This document shows, piece after piece, positions 34,413 through 42,285 of a DNA stretch of 64,000 nt. Source of the stretch: Ancylomarina sp. DW003 (GTDB lineage: Bacteria > Bacteroidota > Bacteroidia > Bacteroidales > Marinifilaceae); assembly GCF_029029505.1 (NCBI RefSeq), contig NZ_JAKJSD010000005.1:62001-126000 (forward strand), read 5' to 3'. A model generated the notes under the pieces. That model was not told the origin of the DNA and did no database searches. It saw only the letters and a list, made by a program, of their open reading frames with translations. Every line of letters starts with the position of its first letter. Positions within the stretch are counted from its first letter, which is position 1. The translations under genes and the position numbers were made by a program.

Positions 34413-34457
34413 AAAGTGCACAATACTGACCTATATGGTATGTATTGTGCACTTTTA
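34413..34457 (+). terminator. Strong hairpin after the frameshifted gene
   Basis: AAAGTGCACAATA and TATTGTGCACTTT form a perfect 13-bp stem around a 17-base loop, ending in TTTT. It lies just before the cassette-like region. Confidence 0.7.
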
Positions 34458-34475
34458 ATCACGATACATTAAAGA

Positions 34476-34498
34476 TATATGCACTAAAAGTGCATATA
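34476..34498. repeat. Perfect inverted repeat at the left edge of the cassette-like region
   Basis: TATATGCACT and AGTGCATATA flank AAA. The GTGCA core also occurs in the hairpin just upstream. Directly after it comes GTAACAAGTTAC, containing the first cassette-type boundary. The function is unknown. Confidence 0.5.
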
Positions 34499-34529
34499 GT
34501 AACAAGTTACCTGTAATTATAAAAAGACA

Positions 34530-35006
34530 ATGAGTTATAATTGGGAAAAAATATTCAAAAATAAATCCGACAAAGAACTCTATGAGATATTTGTCGGCAG
34601 GCAGAAATTGAATAAGGATGCGAAATATTTTGCAGAGAAAGAACTCACTGCTCGAAAATTCAATTTCAAGAATGTAGAAAGACATCAAAAGAAATGGCAG
34701 CTTGAAAAGTTGATTGAAGAAGAACGAAATGAAAAAGGACTTATTGGAAATTCATTTGGAAGCTATAACTCCAAACATTTTTTGATAATGGCTATTTTCG
34801 GTGGAGCAATGACATCTCTAATGATTTTAGATTATTTTTTTGATTTCATGAGTAAATCTGACGGAGACTATGATCATATAAATCAAATTATTCTCTTAGT
34901 CTTTTTCACTATTTTCTCCTTAGTTGGGCTAATAAGTTTTAGAAAAAAACGAAACCAAGAAAAACAGAGAAAAATTAAAATAAAGAAGTTGCTGAAAGAT
35001 ATATAA
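34530..35006 (+). CDS. Hypothetical membrane protein (cassette 1)
   Basis: A 158-residue protein of no recognised family. A charged N-terminal helical half (1-70, with NWEKIFKNKSDKELYEIF) precedes two predicted membrane helices (about 83-105 and 119-137) and a Lys/Arg-rich cytoplasmic tail. It is the only gene between two complementary boundary sequences (34506-34514 and 35009-35017) and starts 15 bp after the left one. That tight fit is what one expects of an integron cassette. Confidence 0.7.
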   Translation: MSYNWEKIFKNKSDKELYEIFVGRQKLNKDAKYFAEKELTARKFNFKNVERHQKKWQLEKLIEEERNEKGLIGNSFGSYNSKHFLIMAIFGGAMTSLMILDYFFDFMSKSDGDYDHINQIILLVFFTIFSLVGLISFRKKRNQEKQRKIKIKKLLKDI

Positions 35007-35008
35007 CA

Positions 35009-35138
35009 ACAGGTAACAAAAGTTAAAATTAATGGGCGGTGATGCTCAACTAGATAATGTAACAAAACAATAAACGTAAGCGGTTTTGATAAGGTGGCAG
35101 TTTTAAATCGCCCTCAAATTTTAACAAGACCGTTAGGT
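35009..35138 (+). repeat. attC-like recombination site, copy 1
   Basis: It begins ACAGGTAACAAAAGTTAAAA and ends GACCGTTAGGT. The two arms pair well: GTTAAAATT (35022-35030) with AATTTTAAC (35117-35125), and GGGCG (35034-35038) with CGCCC (35109-35113). The last seven bases, GTTAGGT, match the attC R' consensus GTTRRRY. The outermost bases at the left end are complementary to the 5' edge of the preceding cassette. Size and fold fit an integron attC site. Confidence 0.55.
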
Positions 35139-35167
35139 GCAAGCTAAATAATCATAAAACATTTCAA

Positions 35168-35614
35168 ATGACTAAAGATAGAGATACTAATTTTAAAGAA
35201 CATTCAATTTTTCTTTCTGAAATAGCTATAAGTGTTTTAAATGGGAATGATAAAGTTCTTTCAATACCTGGAGTTCGTGAGATAATTGCACTTTATTTAT
35301 TGACACCTTATATCACAAATACACAACTTGATACTGGGATGCCATCAAAAATGCCCAAGCTAGATTTGTCAGAACAATTTTCAGATGAGGTTGACTTAAA
35401 AAACTTAAGGGATGCAATATGTCATTCTTTTGTTTCAGTTGAAGAAAGTACAGTAGAAAGAAAAGGACGAATAATTATCGATGATAGAGCTCAAATGAAT
35501 AGAAATAAACATGACAAACAGGATAGTAAAACTAAAGCTATTTGTGTTGAAATAGATGCCACAAATGAAAGATTGAAAGAATTACATAATAAAGTAATAA
35601 AATCTATAAAATAG
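35168..35614 (+). CDS. Hypothetical protein with HEPN-like R-x4-H motif (cassette 2)
   Basis: A 148-residue soluble protein, mostly helical. Residues 78-89 read KNLRDAICHSFV, giving R81-D82-x3-H86. That is the R-(polar)-x3-H arrangement of HEPN-domain RNases, found here in a helix after a long linker, as in that superfamily. HEPN proteins are frequent toxins and defence effectors, and gene cassettes often carry such genes. The rest of the protein (for example VLNGNDKVLSIPGVREIIALYLL) is not recognised. The HEPN assignment rests on the motif and context only. Confidence 0.7.
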   Translation: MTKDRDTNFKEHSIFLSEIAISVLNGNDKVLSIPGVREIIALYLLTPYITNTQLDTGMPSKMPKLDLSEQFSDEVDLKNLRDAICHSFVSVEESTVERKGRIIIDDRAQMNRNKHDKQDSKTKAICVEIDATNERLKELHNKVIKSIK

Positions 35615-35689
35615 ATTACCATGCAATCTGCCACTACTCATACACTTACCGTTGGTATTGATTAGTCAAATAACAAAAAAAAATTGAGA

Positions 35690-36325
35690 ATGAGACTTTT
35701 TAAAAGAAACAAAAAGATTAAAGGATTAATTTCATATTACAATCTTGAATCATTTTGGTTAGAAGCATTAAATGACCGAGAAAGAAAAATAATATCAGAA
35801 AATTTTAATTCTGGTAGTATTGGCTCAGACTCTAAGGACCTTCTTGAAAATAATATTACAGAATATCCAAGCTCTAAATTAAGTTTTGTTAAAGGTCAGG
35901 TTTCAAGATACACAAAACCTGACTTTAAGGATATTGGACAAAAGTTCGTTAACCTTGGAAATATAGAGGTAATAAATACTAATAATACTTTAGATAAGCA
36001 TTTCTATTATGCAATATTGATAAAATATTATTATAGGCATAGAAGTGAAAGTGATAATATGGAGTTTGCTATAAAAACTTGTAACGACCAGATTTCAATT
36101 TCTAAAGAAGCGAAAAAAGAATTCAATAAAGATTTTCCAACAGACAGTCTTCCTAGCCATACAGGTTTTGAGCAGTTAGCAATAATTTTAGAAAAATCAA
36201 AAAAAATCAGTGATGGGATTGATTTATGTAATAGAGCTTTGAGTGAAGGTTGGTGGGGTGACTGGGAACATAGAATAGAACGAATGAATAAAAAGATAAA
36301 AAACGAATGTCAACACGGTGTATAA
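35690..36325 (+). CDS. Hypothetical protein (cassette 3)
   Basis: A 211-residue protein; the ATG at 35690 is preferred over an in-frame TTG two codons earlier. The N-terminal part is not recognised. The C-terminal ~60 residues (HTGFEQLAIILEKSKKISDGIDLCNRALSEGWWGDWEHRIERM) look like a single TPR-type helix pair of a kind often seen at the end of small proteins in phage and accessory regions. No signal peptide or membrane helix is visible. The left boundary is CCGTTGGTATTG; no complementary right end was found. Confidence 0.65.
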   Translation: MRLFKRNKKIKGLISYYNLESFWLEALNDRERKIISENFNSGSIGSDSKDLLENNITEYPSSKLSFVKGQVSRYTKPDFKDIGQKFVNLGNIEVINTNNTLDKHFYYAILIKYYYRHRSESDNMEFAIKTCNDQISISKEAKKEFNKDFPTDSLPSHTGFEQLAIILEKSKKISDGIDLCNRALSEGWWGDWEHRIERMNKKIKNECQHGV

Positions 36326-36467
36326 AACATAGCTAATAGGTGCTAAACCGAAAAATAAATACATTTTAATCCCTTATTATTCTTATACAAAGCCGTTATG
36401 GTACATAATACTTTACAAAATTCTAATGATGAATTTTTAGTTATTCTTTAACCTTAAAAAAATATTA

Positions 36468-37109
36468 ATGACAACACAGAAAAAAGAATTTGGTTCGGTA
36501 AAGTATATAATGCTATTAAATAGTCTTTTATTGATTATATCAATATTTGATATGTCTTATGGCTTTTATTGTTTCCTTAGAATAAATATATTTTTTTCAC
36601 TTTGCCTGTATTTGACTCTTTTAAAAGCAGAAATTAGGAATAAGATTTGGGTTTTTACCTCATTAATATTTATAACTATTTATAATCCGATTTTTCCTCT
36701 ACGCCTACCTAAAGAAATATGGATAATAATCAACATGATTGCACTCTCGGTATTTATAGTAAATAGTTTTCAATACAAAGAAAAAATATTCTCTACTATT
36801 AAAGGTATAAGTCTTACCATAGTCCTTCTCATACTTTTTGAAAAAATCATCTTTGGAGTTTTGTATTATCTACTTGGAGGAATAAATAAAATTTTCCTTC
36901 CTAAAGATTTTAGTTTTAATGTCTATGTATTAAAGGAATTTTATGAATATTATCCTATTGGTACTGAGATATACCATTTATCAGGAAGCATTATTGTTTC
37001 AATCCTCGTAGTTGGTATAATTTCTTACTTTTTATTATTTATTGCTTATTACAAGGATAATGACACATTGAAAAAAGAGTCGGATAATACGTGCCATAAC
37101 AAAAGTTAA
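36468..37109 (+). CDS. Hypothetical multi-pass membrane protein (cassette 4)
   Basis: A 213-residue, very hydrophobic protein with about six membrane helices (near 12-30, 32-50, 55-75, 82-97, 110-135 and 175-202). I recognise no family. It is enclosed by complementary boundaries GTTATGGTAC (36395-36404) and GTGCCATAAC (37091-37100). The second overlaps the last codons, so the stop codon lies inside the attC-like element. Base composition is very AT-rich. Confidence 0.65.
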   Translation: MTTQKKEFGSVKYIMLLNSLLLIISIFDMSYGFYCFLRINIFFSLCLYLTLLKAEIRNKIWVFTSLIFITIYNPIFPLRLPKEIWIIINMIALSVFIVNSFQYKEKIFSTIKGISLTIVLLILFEKIIFGVLYYLLGGINKIFLPKDFSFNVYVLKEFYEYYPIGTEIYHLSGSIIVSILVVGIISYFLLFIAYYKDNDTLKKESDNTCHNKS

Positions 37110-37217
37110 AATTAATGGGCAATGATGATCAACTAGATAAAGTAACAAAAACAAAAGCGGTTTTGATAAGGCGGCGGTTGTAAATCGCTCACTAAATTTC
37201 AGCTAGACCTTTGTGAA
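37091..37217 (+). repeat. attC-like recombination site, copy 2 (degenerate)
   Basis: A near-duplicate of the element at 35009. It shares TAACAAAAGTTAAAATTAAT, then GGGC, TGATG, TCAACTAGATAA, GTAACAAAA and GCGGTTTTGATAAGG, followed by TAAATCGC. The right arm is eroded (CTAAATTTCAGC instead of the perfect partner) and the terminal GTT has become TTT. It is probably a decayed site. Confidence 0.55.
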
Positions 37218-37275
37218 TCATTGGGTGGCATCCTAAAAAGGGACATTCTTTATAAAGTTAAAATAGACTTTAGAT

Positions 37276-37623
37276 ATGAAATTTAAATACGAAGGGAAAA
37301 GACTTACAATTGACAATGAAATACTCGAATTTGATGTTAAAATTCAAAAGGTGGTACCATTTGAAAATTTTGTAATAGTTCTAACTGACCATTGCAAAAC
37401 AGAGACTAATGAGAATGTATATTGTGTCGACAAATATTGCAAATTTAAATGGACAATTGAAAGGGCAATAGGCATTGATGACCCTTATTCAAACATTGTA
37501 AAAAAGGACGAAAATACTATTGAATTAATCAATTGGAATGGAACAGATTTAACTGTCGACACTTGGACAGGAAAGTTTAAAACAACTGTCAAAGAAAGTA
37601 ATCAAGGGAAACGACCTTGGTGA
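37276..37623 (+). CDS. Hypothetical protein (cassette 5)
   Basis: A 115-residue soluble protein, mostly beta-strand in appearance (alternating residues such as RLTIDNEILEFDVKIQKVV and NFVIVLTD). I recognise no family. It has three Cys (in DHCKTETNENVYCVDKYC) that could bind a metal or form disulfides. It is the last gene of the cassette-like array. Its right boundary is a short CACAACAAAAGTAACCGTTG stretch, so its attC-like site is nearly absent. Confidence 0.6.
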   Translation: MKFKYEGKRLTIDNEILEFDVKIQKVVPFENFVIVLTDHCKTETNENVYCVDKYCKFKWTIERAIGIDDPYSNIVKKDENTIELINWNGTDLTVDTWTGKFKTTVKESNQGKRPW

Positions 37624-37763
37624 AAAGTTTCAACAAACCACAACAAAAGTAACCGTTGCACAAGCCCATAAAATAGAGAGAAAAGAGAATAATACTAAAG
37701 AACAAGTTGATTTACATCCGGTAGCGGAAATATCATGCAAACCCAATTAGGTTTGAATAAAAG

Positions 37764-39038
37764 TTAGAACCTTTTCTTCCACCAAAACTTAAGCCGTTCC
37801 AGCACTTTTACTTCTAAGGCATTATTTTGTGGTGTGTATAAGCGTTGGTTAGCAATCTCTTCCGGTAGATATTCCTGATCGACAAAGTTGCCGGGGTAGT
37901 CGTGTGAATATTTGTATTCTTTGCTGTAGCCCAAGTCCTTCATCAACTTGGTTGGTGCATTACGTAAATGTAATGGTACGGATAGGTTTCCTGTTTCACG
38001 AACCAAAGCTTGTGCTTTGCCAATTGCCAAATAGGAAGCATTACTTTTTGCTGATGTTGCTAAATAAATAGCAACTTCCGAAAGAATAATTCTCGATTCA
38101 GGCATACCAACCAGATTTACCGACTGAAAGCCTGCATTGGCTAGAAGCAAGGCATTGGGGTTAGCTAAACCGATATCTTCGCTTGCTGAAATGACCAAAC
38201 GGCGCGCAATAAATTTAGGGTCTTCTCCCCCCTCAATCATTCTGGCCAACCAATAAACAGCTGCATCAGGATCGCTACCTCTAATCGATTTAATTAAAGC
38301 AGATGCAATGTCATAATGCTGTTCTCCATCCTTATCGTACATCGATGGGTTTTCTTGCAATTCTTTTAGCACCAAGTCATTGGTCAGAACAATCTCATCA
38401 GTCGTCTGAGAATTAACGACCAATTCTAAGATATTAAGGAGTTTTCGTGCATCGCCACCCGAGAATTTAATCAAAGCATCCTTTTCTTTTACGCTAACCT
38501 TCTTTTCTTTTAAATAAAGGTCTTTTTCTAAAGCATGTTCAATCAAATATTCCAGATCCGATTTCTCCTGAGCTTTTAAGACGTAAACCTGACAGCGTGA
38601 AAGCAAAGGTGATATAACCTCAAAAGAAGGGTTTTCAGTTGTAGCACCAATTAAGGTGACTGTTCCGTTCTCAACAGCTCCCAATAATGAATCTTGCTGC
38701 GATTTGCTGAAACGATGAATTTCATCGATAAATAAAATAGGGTTCGGAGTAGAAAAGAATTTTTGTTTTTCAGCTTTAGAAATGACTTCCCTCACATCCT
38801 TAACACCAGAGTTAACTGCTGAAAGAATATAAAATGGACGGTTCAATTGGTTGGCTATAATTTTTGCCAATGTCGTTTTCCCAACCCCGGGAGGTCCCCA
38901 CAAGATGAAAGAAGAAATATTCCCCGACTCAATCATTTTTCGAAGAACAGCTTTCTCTCCGACCAAATGTTTTTGCCCCAAATAATTTTCGAGATTCGTA
39001 GGACGTAATCGTTCAGCTAAAGGTTGGTTTGCTGCCAT
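37764..39038 (-). CDS. rarA: Replication-associated recombination protein A (AAA+ ATPase)
   Basis: A 424-residue RarA/MgsA/WRNIP1-family ATPase. I start it at the ATG at 39038 (MAANQPLAERLRP), because the 15 residues before it in the longer frame are hydrophobic and unlike the family. Walker A is GPPGVGKT (48-55) and Walker B is ILFIDEIH (101-108). Sensor 1 (GATTENPSF) and the family's C-terminal MgsA region (LGYSKEYKYSHDYPGNFVDQ...LP) are present. RarA acts at stalled replication forks. It lies directly beside the right end of the cassette-like array. Confidence 0.94.
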   Translation of the reverse strand: MAANQPLAERLRPTNLENYLGQKHLVGEKAVLRKMIESGNISSFILWGPPGVGKTTLAKIIANQLNRPFYILSAVNSGVKDVREVISKAEKQKFFSTPNPILFIDEIHRFSKSQQDSLLGAVENGTVTLIGATTENPSFEVISPLLSRCQVYVLKAQEKSDLEYLIEHALEKDLYLKEKKVSVKEKDALIKFSGGDARKLLNILELVVNSQTTDEIVLTNDLVLKELQENPSMYDKDGEQHYDIASALIKSIRGSDPDAAVYWLARMIEGGEDPKFIARRLVISASEDIGLANPNALLLANAGFQSVNLVGMPESRIILSEVAIYLATSAKSNASYLAIGKAQALVRETGNLSVPLHLRNAPTKLMKDLGYSKEYKYSHDYPGNFVDQEYLPEEIANQRLYTPQNNALEVKVLERLKFWWKKRF

Positions 39039-39116
39039 AAAACAAGAATAAAAGGTTAAAGAATAAAGGGTAAAAAACGTCAACTGTGCTCAGCGCTTTA
39101 ACTGATATATAATAAT

Positions 39117-41096
39117 CTATCTTTCTTTATTACAATAGCGTTTAATAACGTTGTAAGCATTAAGCAAGCCAAGCTCACCCGCCTTACTTAAGTCGCCATA
39201 AGCCGATGTTTTATCATTGTTGTAAAGATAAACCAAGCCTCGATTATAATAGGCTTCCTTCAATCGGCTATCCAGCTTAATTGCCTTACCGTAATCTGCA
39301 ATTGCTTTATCAAATTGCTTCGACTTTGCATAAATATTTGCTCTATTGTAGTATGCAAAAATAAGATTGGGATCTAATTTTATGGCTTTGCTATAGTCTT
39401 CAATTGCCGAACTGTAATCCACAATTATTTCACTTTTCTTGCCTTTTTTATCATCACTCAAACTTAAGTTTGTATTCTCATTTACACCAATAGATTGAAT
39501 GTAATCAGTCATATCAACAATAGCATTAGCTCTGTTGAAATAGGCGTAGGCAAAATTCTTATTCTTTTCTATACATGCATTAAACGAAGCAATTGCACTA
39601 TTGAATTTCTTTTGATTCAGCTCGTATGTGCCTTTATAGAAATAGGCCTCATCCTTTCCTGCATTTACCTGCGAAACAGCATTGTTTATTTTCTGATGCA
39701 TCAAAGCTTGCGGTAATAATATATGCTTATTGCTATAGGTGAAAGCTGGTGAATAATTAAGCTTTTGATTGTAATTCATCAAATCCTGATCGTAATACTG
39801 CATTCTCCCCGCTCTTAAACTGTCAATGGACAAATGACTAATGTGAAAATCAGCTTCCAGCTTAATTGCAATAAATTTATCCTGAACACGTCCTTTAATA
39901 ATTTCCTCAACAATTTTTTCCCGGGAGTTAAGGTCAATTAAGCGTTGAAAGTTCTCCGTCGTATCAACAAAGGCAGCCATTGCTCCCTCATTCTTCATTC
40001 GTTTGTACTTGTCAATAATAATCAAGCCCTGATTTCTATCCTGAATAGAACCATCCATATCATTTAAGTCACGCTTAGCCGATGATCGTGCCAGATAGGC
40101 CTTGGCAAAATCCGGATAAATCTTAATAGCAGTTGTATAATCCTCAATAGCACCTAAATTATCTCCAATATCAGCCTTCACCAATCCTCTGTTAAAATAG
40201 ATGAGCATATTATCAGGGTTCATATCCAAAACCATATTAAAATCATCAATAGCCGAATTCAAATCACCAACTTCCGATTTTAACAGAGCTCTGTTATAAT
40301 AACCATGTGCATTATTGGGATCCAATTGAACCACCTTATCGTAATCAGCCAAAGCACCTCTTAAATTCTTTTCTGCATAATTTGAAATTCCCCTTCCCAT
40401 AAACAGACGCGGGTCATCCGGGTTCAACTTTAATGCTCTTTCATAATCCTCAACCGATTCTTTATACTGCTTGTTTTTATATTTAAGATAAGCTCGGTGA
40501 CCAAAGGCATCTGCAGAGAAATTATTTAATTGCACAGCTTTATTACAATCGGCAATAGCACCCTCTATATCTTCCATTTGCTCACGAACCACAGCTCGAT
40601 TCAAATAAGCACCTATCATATCTTTCTTAAGTTTGATAGCTCTGGTGTAATTTATCTCAGCAGCTTCAAACTGTTTTAAAGCTGCTAAAGTAATTCCTCT
40701 GTTGGCAAATATATCCGCATTGCTTGGACTCAACTCCTCAGCCATGTTGAAATCCTTTAAAGCTTGCCTGTATTTCTTCAAATGATTATTAGCGACTCCC
40801 CGATAAAGATAAGCTAAGGTGTAATTTGGATTAATGGAAATCGCCTTGGTATAATCGGCTTCTGCCCCTTCAAAATCCTCAAGATAATATTTGGCTAAAG
40901 CTCTAAACAAATAAGGTTCCGGCAGATATGGCTTAACCCTGATAATTTCATTAAACTTTGTAATAGCCTCAGTATAATCATCAAAATAGATGGCATTTCG
41001 CCCTTTTGACAAAAGATTTGCTGTATTGAGCTGTGCGGTAGCAGCCTGCAAACAAAAAACAAAGCAAAACAGTAATAGAAGTCGGTATAAACGCAT
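39117..41096 (-). CDS. Exported tetratricopeptide-repeat protein
   Basis: A 659-residue protein from the Met at 41096, which gives a proper signal peptide (MRLYRLLLLFCFVFCLQAATAQ); the longer frame is less likely. At least nine TPR units of 34 residues run from about residue 25 to 355 (for example AYLYRGVANNHLKKYRQALKDF). A non-TPR linker follows (about 360-480), then further TPRs to the C-terminus (AYYNRANIYAKSKQFDKAIADY). It is probably a periplasmic scaffold. No enzymatic motif is visible. Confidence 0.88.
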   Translation of the reverse strand: MRLYRLLLLFCFVFCLQAATAQLNTANLLSKGRNAIYFDDYTEAITKFNEIIRVKPYLPEPYLFRALAKYYLEDFEGAEADYTKAISINPNYTLAYLYRGVANNHLKKYRQALKDFNMAEELSPSNADIFANRGITLAALKQFEAAEINYTRAIKLKKDMIGAYLNRAVVREQMEDIEGAIADCNKAVQLNNFSADAFGHRAYLKYKNKQYKESVEDYERALKLNPDDPRLFMGRGISNYAEKNLRGALADYDKVVQLDPNNAHGYYNRALLKSEVGDLNSAIDDFNMVLDMNPDNMLIYFNRGLVKADIGDNLGAIEDYTTAIKIYPDFAKAYLARSSAKRDLNDMDGSIQDRNQGLIIIDKYKRMKNEGAMAAFVDTTENFQRLIDLNSREKIVEEIIKGRVQDKFIAIKLEADFHISHLSIDSLRAGRMQYYDQDLMNYNQKLNYSPAFTYSNKHILLPQALMHQKINNAVSQVNAGKDEAYFYKGTYELNQKKFNSAIASFNACIEKNKNFAYAYFNRANAIVDMTDYIQSIGVNENTNLSLSDDKKGKKSEIIVDYSSAIEDYSKAIKLDPNLIFAYYNRANIYAKSKQFDKAIADYGKAIKLDSRLKEAYYNRGLVYLYNNDKTSAYGDLSKAGELGLLNAYNVIKRYCNKER

Positions 41097-41391
41097 AGAA
41101 AAACAAAATTTCAAGTGTTGAACTACAAACTTAAAAAAACTAGCTAGTAAACAGTTCAAATTTAACAGATTTTAAATCATAAAAATACCCCTAACGCAAA
41201 AACAAATTCCACTCTATTATTGCTTTCAAAAACAGATTCTTTCCATTTTTATTTTGCACTTAAATATCTTAACTTGAAGATAAAAGCACGTATTTACCTG
41301 TAAAATTTAAGACTATTTGGATGTGACCTTTTTCTATATCCTAATTCTAATAGCCTACTTATAAAGTTTTGACTGACTAAAACCTATCGCC

Positions 41392-42078
41392 ATGAAAGAC
41401 ATCCTGCATCAATACATGAAAAAGCGTTACCAGCTTAAAGAAGACGCCCCTACAATGTTTCAATCTCCGGGCCCTGTTATCACAATTTCAAGAGAATGTG
41501 GATGCTATGCTATAAATATAGCAAACATGCTGGTGAAAAAGTTAGAGAAAATAACGGGCAACAAATGGAGTGTTCTAACCAAAGAAATTCTTGAAGAAGC
41601 TGCTCAAAAACTTGATTTGCATCCCAAACAAATAGAATACGTATTTGAGTCAAAAGAAAAGTCGACCTGGGACGATGTTTTTTCTGCCATGTCGAACAAA
41701 TACTATAAAAGTGATAAAAAAATTAAAAAAACAATTGCTGAAGTTGTTCTCGCAATGGCTATGCGAGGTAACTGCATAATTATAGGTCGCGGAGGTGTTA
41801 TTCTTACTCAAGAAATTGAAAAAGCATTACATCTGAAATTACAAGCTCCTATTGAGTGGCGCGCCACACAGTTGCAAAAAAATCGTGGCGGAAGTATTAG
41901 AGAAATGAAAACCTATGCACAAACCGTTGACGATAAACGAGAAATATTCAGGAATTTCTTCAATAAAAAACCGCTACTGCTAAGTCATTTTGACCTTGTT
42001 TTTAATTCTATGAAACTTGATGATGAAGTTATAGTTGATTCGACCATACAAATTCTAAAAGCAAAAGAGATAATCTAG
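41392..42078 (+). CDS. Cytidylate kinase-like family protein
   Basis: A 228-residue member of the cytidylate-kinase-like NTPase family (the ITISRE...G type), which is not the housekeeping Cmk. The N-terminal phosphate-binding region is VITISRECGCYAINIA (about 29-44), without the usual GSGGR loop or GK(S/T), so ATP binding may be altered. Further family blocks are AMRGNCIIIGRGGVILT and the late FDLVFNSMKLDDEVIVDSTIQIL. The substrate is unknown. Confidence 0.8.
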   Translation: MKDILHQYMKKRYQLKEDAPTMFQSPGPVITISRECGCYAINIANMLVKKLEKITGNKWSVLTKEILEEAAQKLDLHPKQIEYVFESKEKSTWDDVFSAMSNKYYKSDKKIKKTIAEVVLAMAMRGNCIIIGRGGVILTQEIEKALHLKLQAPIEWRATQLQKNRGGSIREMKTYAQTVDDKREIFRNFFNKKPLLLSHFDLVFNSMKLDDEVIVDSTIQILKAKEII

Positions 42079-42178
42079 ACAAATCATATCGTATCAGTTT
42101 ATAAGTATTTGATTCGGTCAATCTTATCGAGTCAAACCTTAATAATATCTAAAAACTTAAGCAAAGTCATGCTTTCAA

Positions 42179-42208
42179 TTGGCTAGGTTTAAGTTTTTGT
42201 TATTTTTG
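42179..42208 (+). promoter_or_regulatory. Promoter of the C1 peptidase gene
   Basis: TTG at 42179 and TATTTTTG at 42201-42208 match the -33 and -7 elements with 22 bp between their starts. The leader would be about 75 bases. Confidence 0.55.
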
Positions 42209-42285
42209 CGTTTTGAATTTAGACTCCTTCGAATAAGGATCTATTTCTGGCAACCAGAACAAATTATTACTTTAAATAACATACT

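Larger units (their letters stand above)
34507..37661 (+). mobile_element. Integron-cassette-like array without integrase (CALIN-like)
   Basis: Five small, unrelated plus-strand genes are each followed by a non-coding boundary. At three of them the sequence at the gene's left edge is complementary to the sequence just after its stop, as expected for the R'/R'' ends of one gene cassette. The pairs are GTTACCTGT (34506) with ACAGGTAAC (35009), GTTATGGTAC (36395) with GTGCCATAAC (37091), and TTGTG (37211) with CACAAC (37639). All three right ends read YAACAAAAGT. Two of them open a shared ~125-bp element that folds like attC. The two middle boundaries (about 35615-35651 and 36326-36395) do not show the complementarity. 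No integrase is in the window. Confidence 0.55.

Noticed and set aside
35132-36404. Cassettes 2 and 3 as perfect integron cassettes
   Set aside because: Right ends complementary to GTTAGGTGC or GTTGGTATT are not present after the stops, so only three of the five units show matching ends.
37738-37755. Terminator between the array and rarA
   Set aside because: The CAAACC/GGTTTG stem is only 6 bp and has no T-run on either side.
37764-39083. Longer start for rarA at 39083
   Set aside because: The 15 extra residues are hydrophobic and unrelated to the family; MAANQPLAERLRP at 39038 is the natural start.
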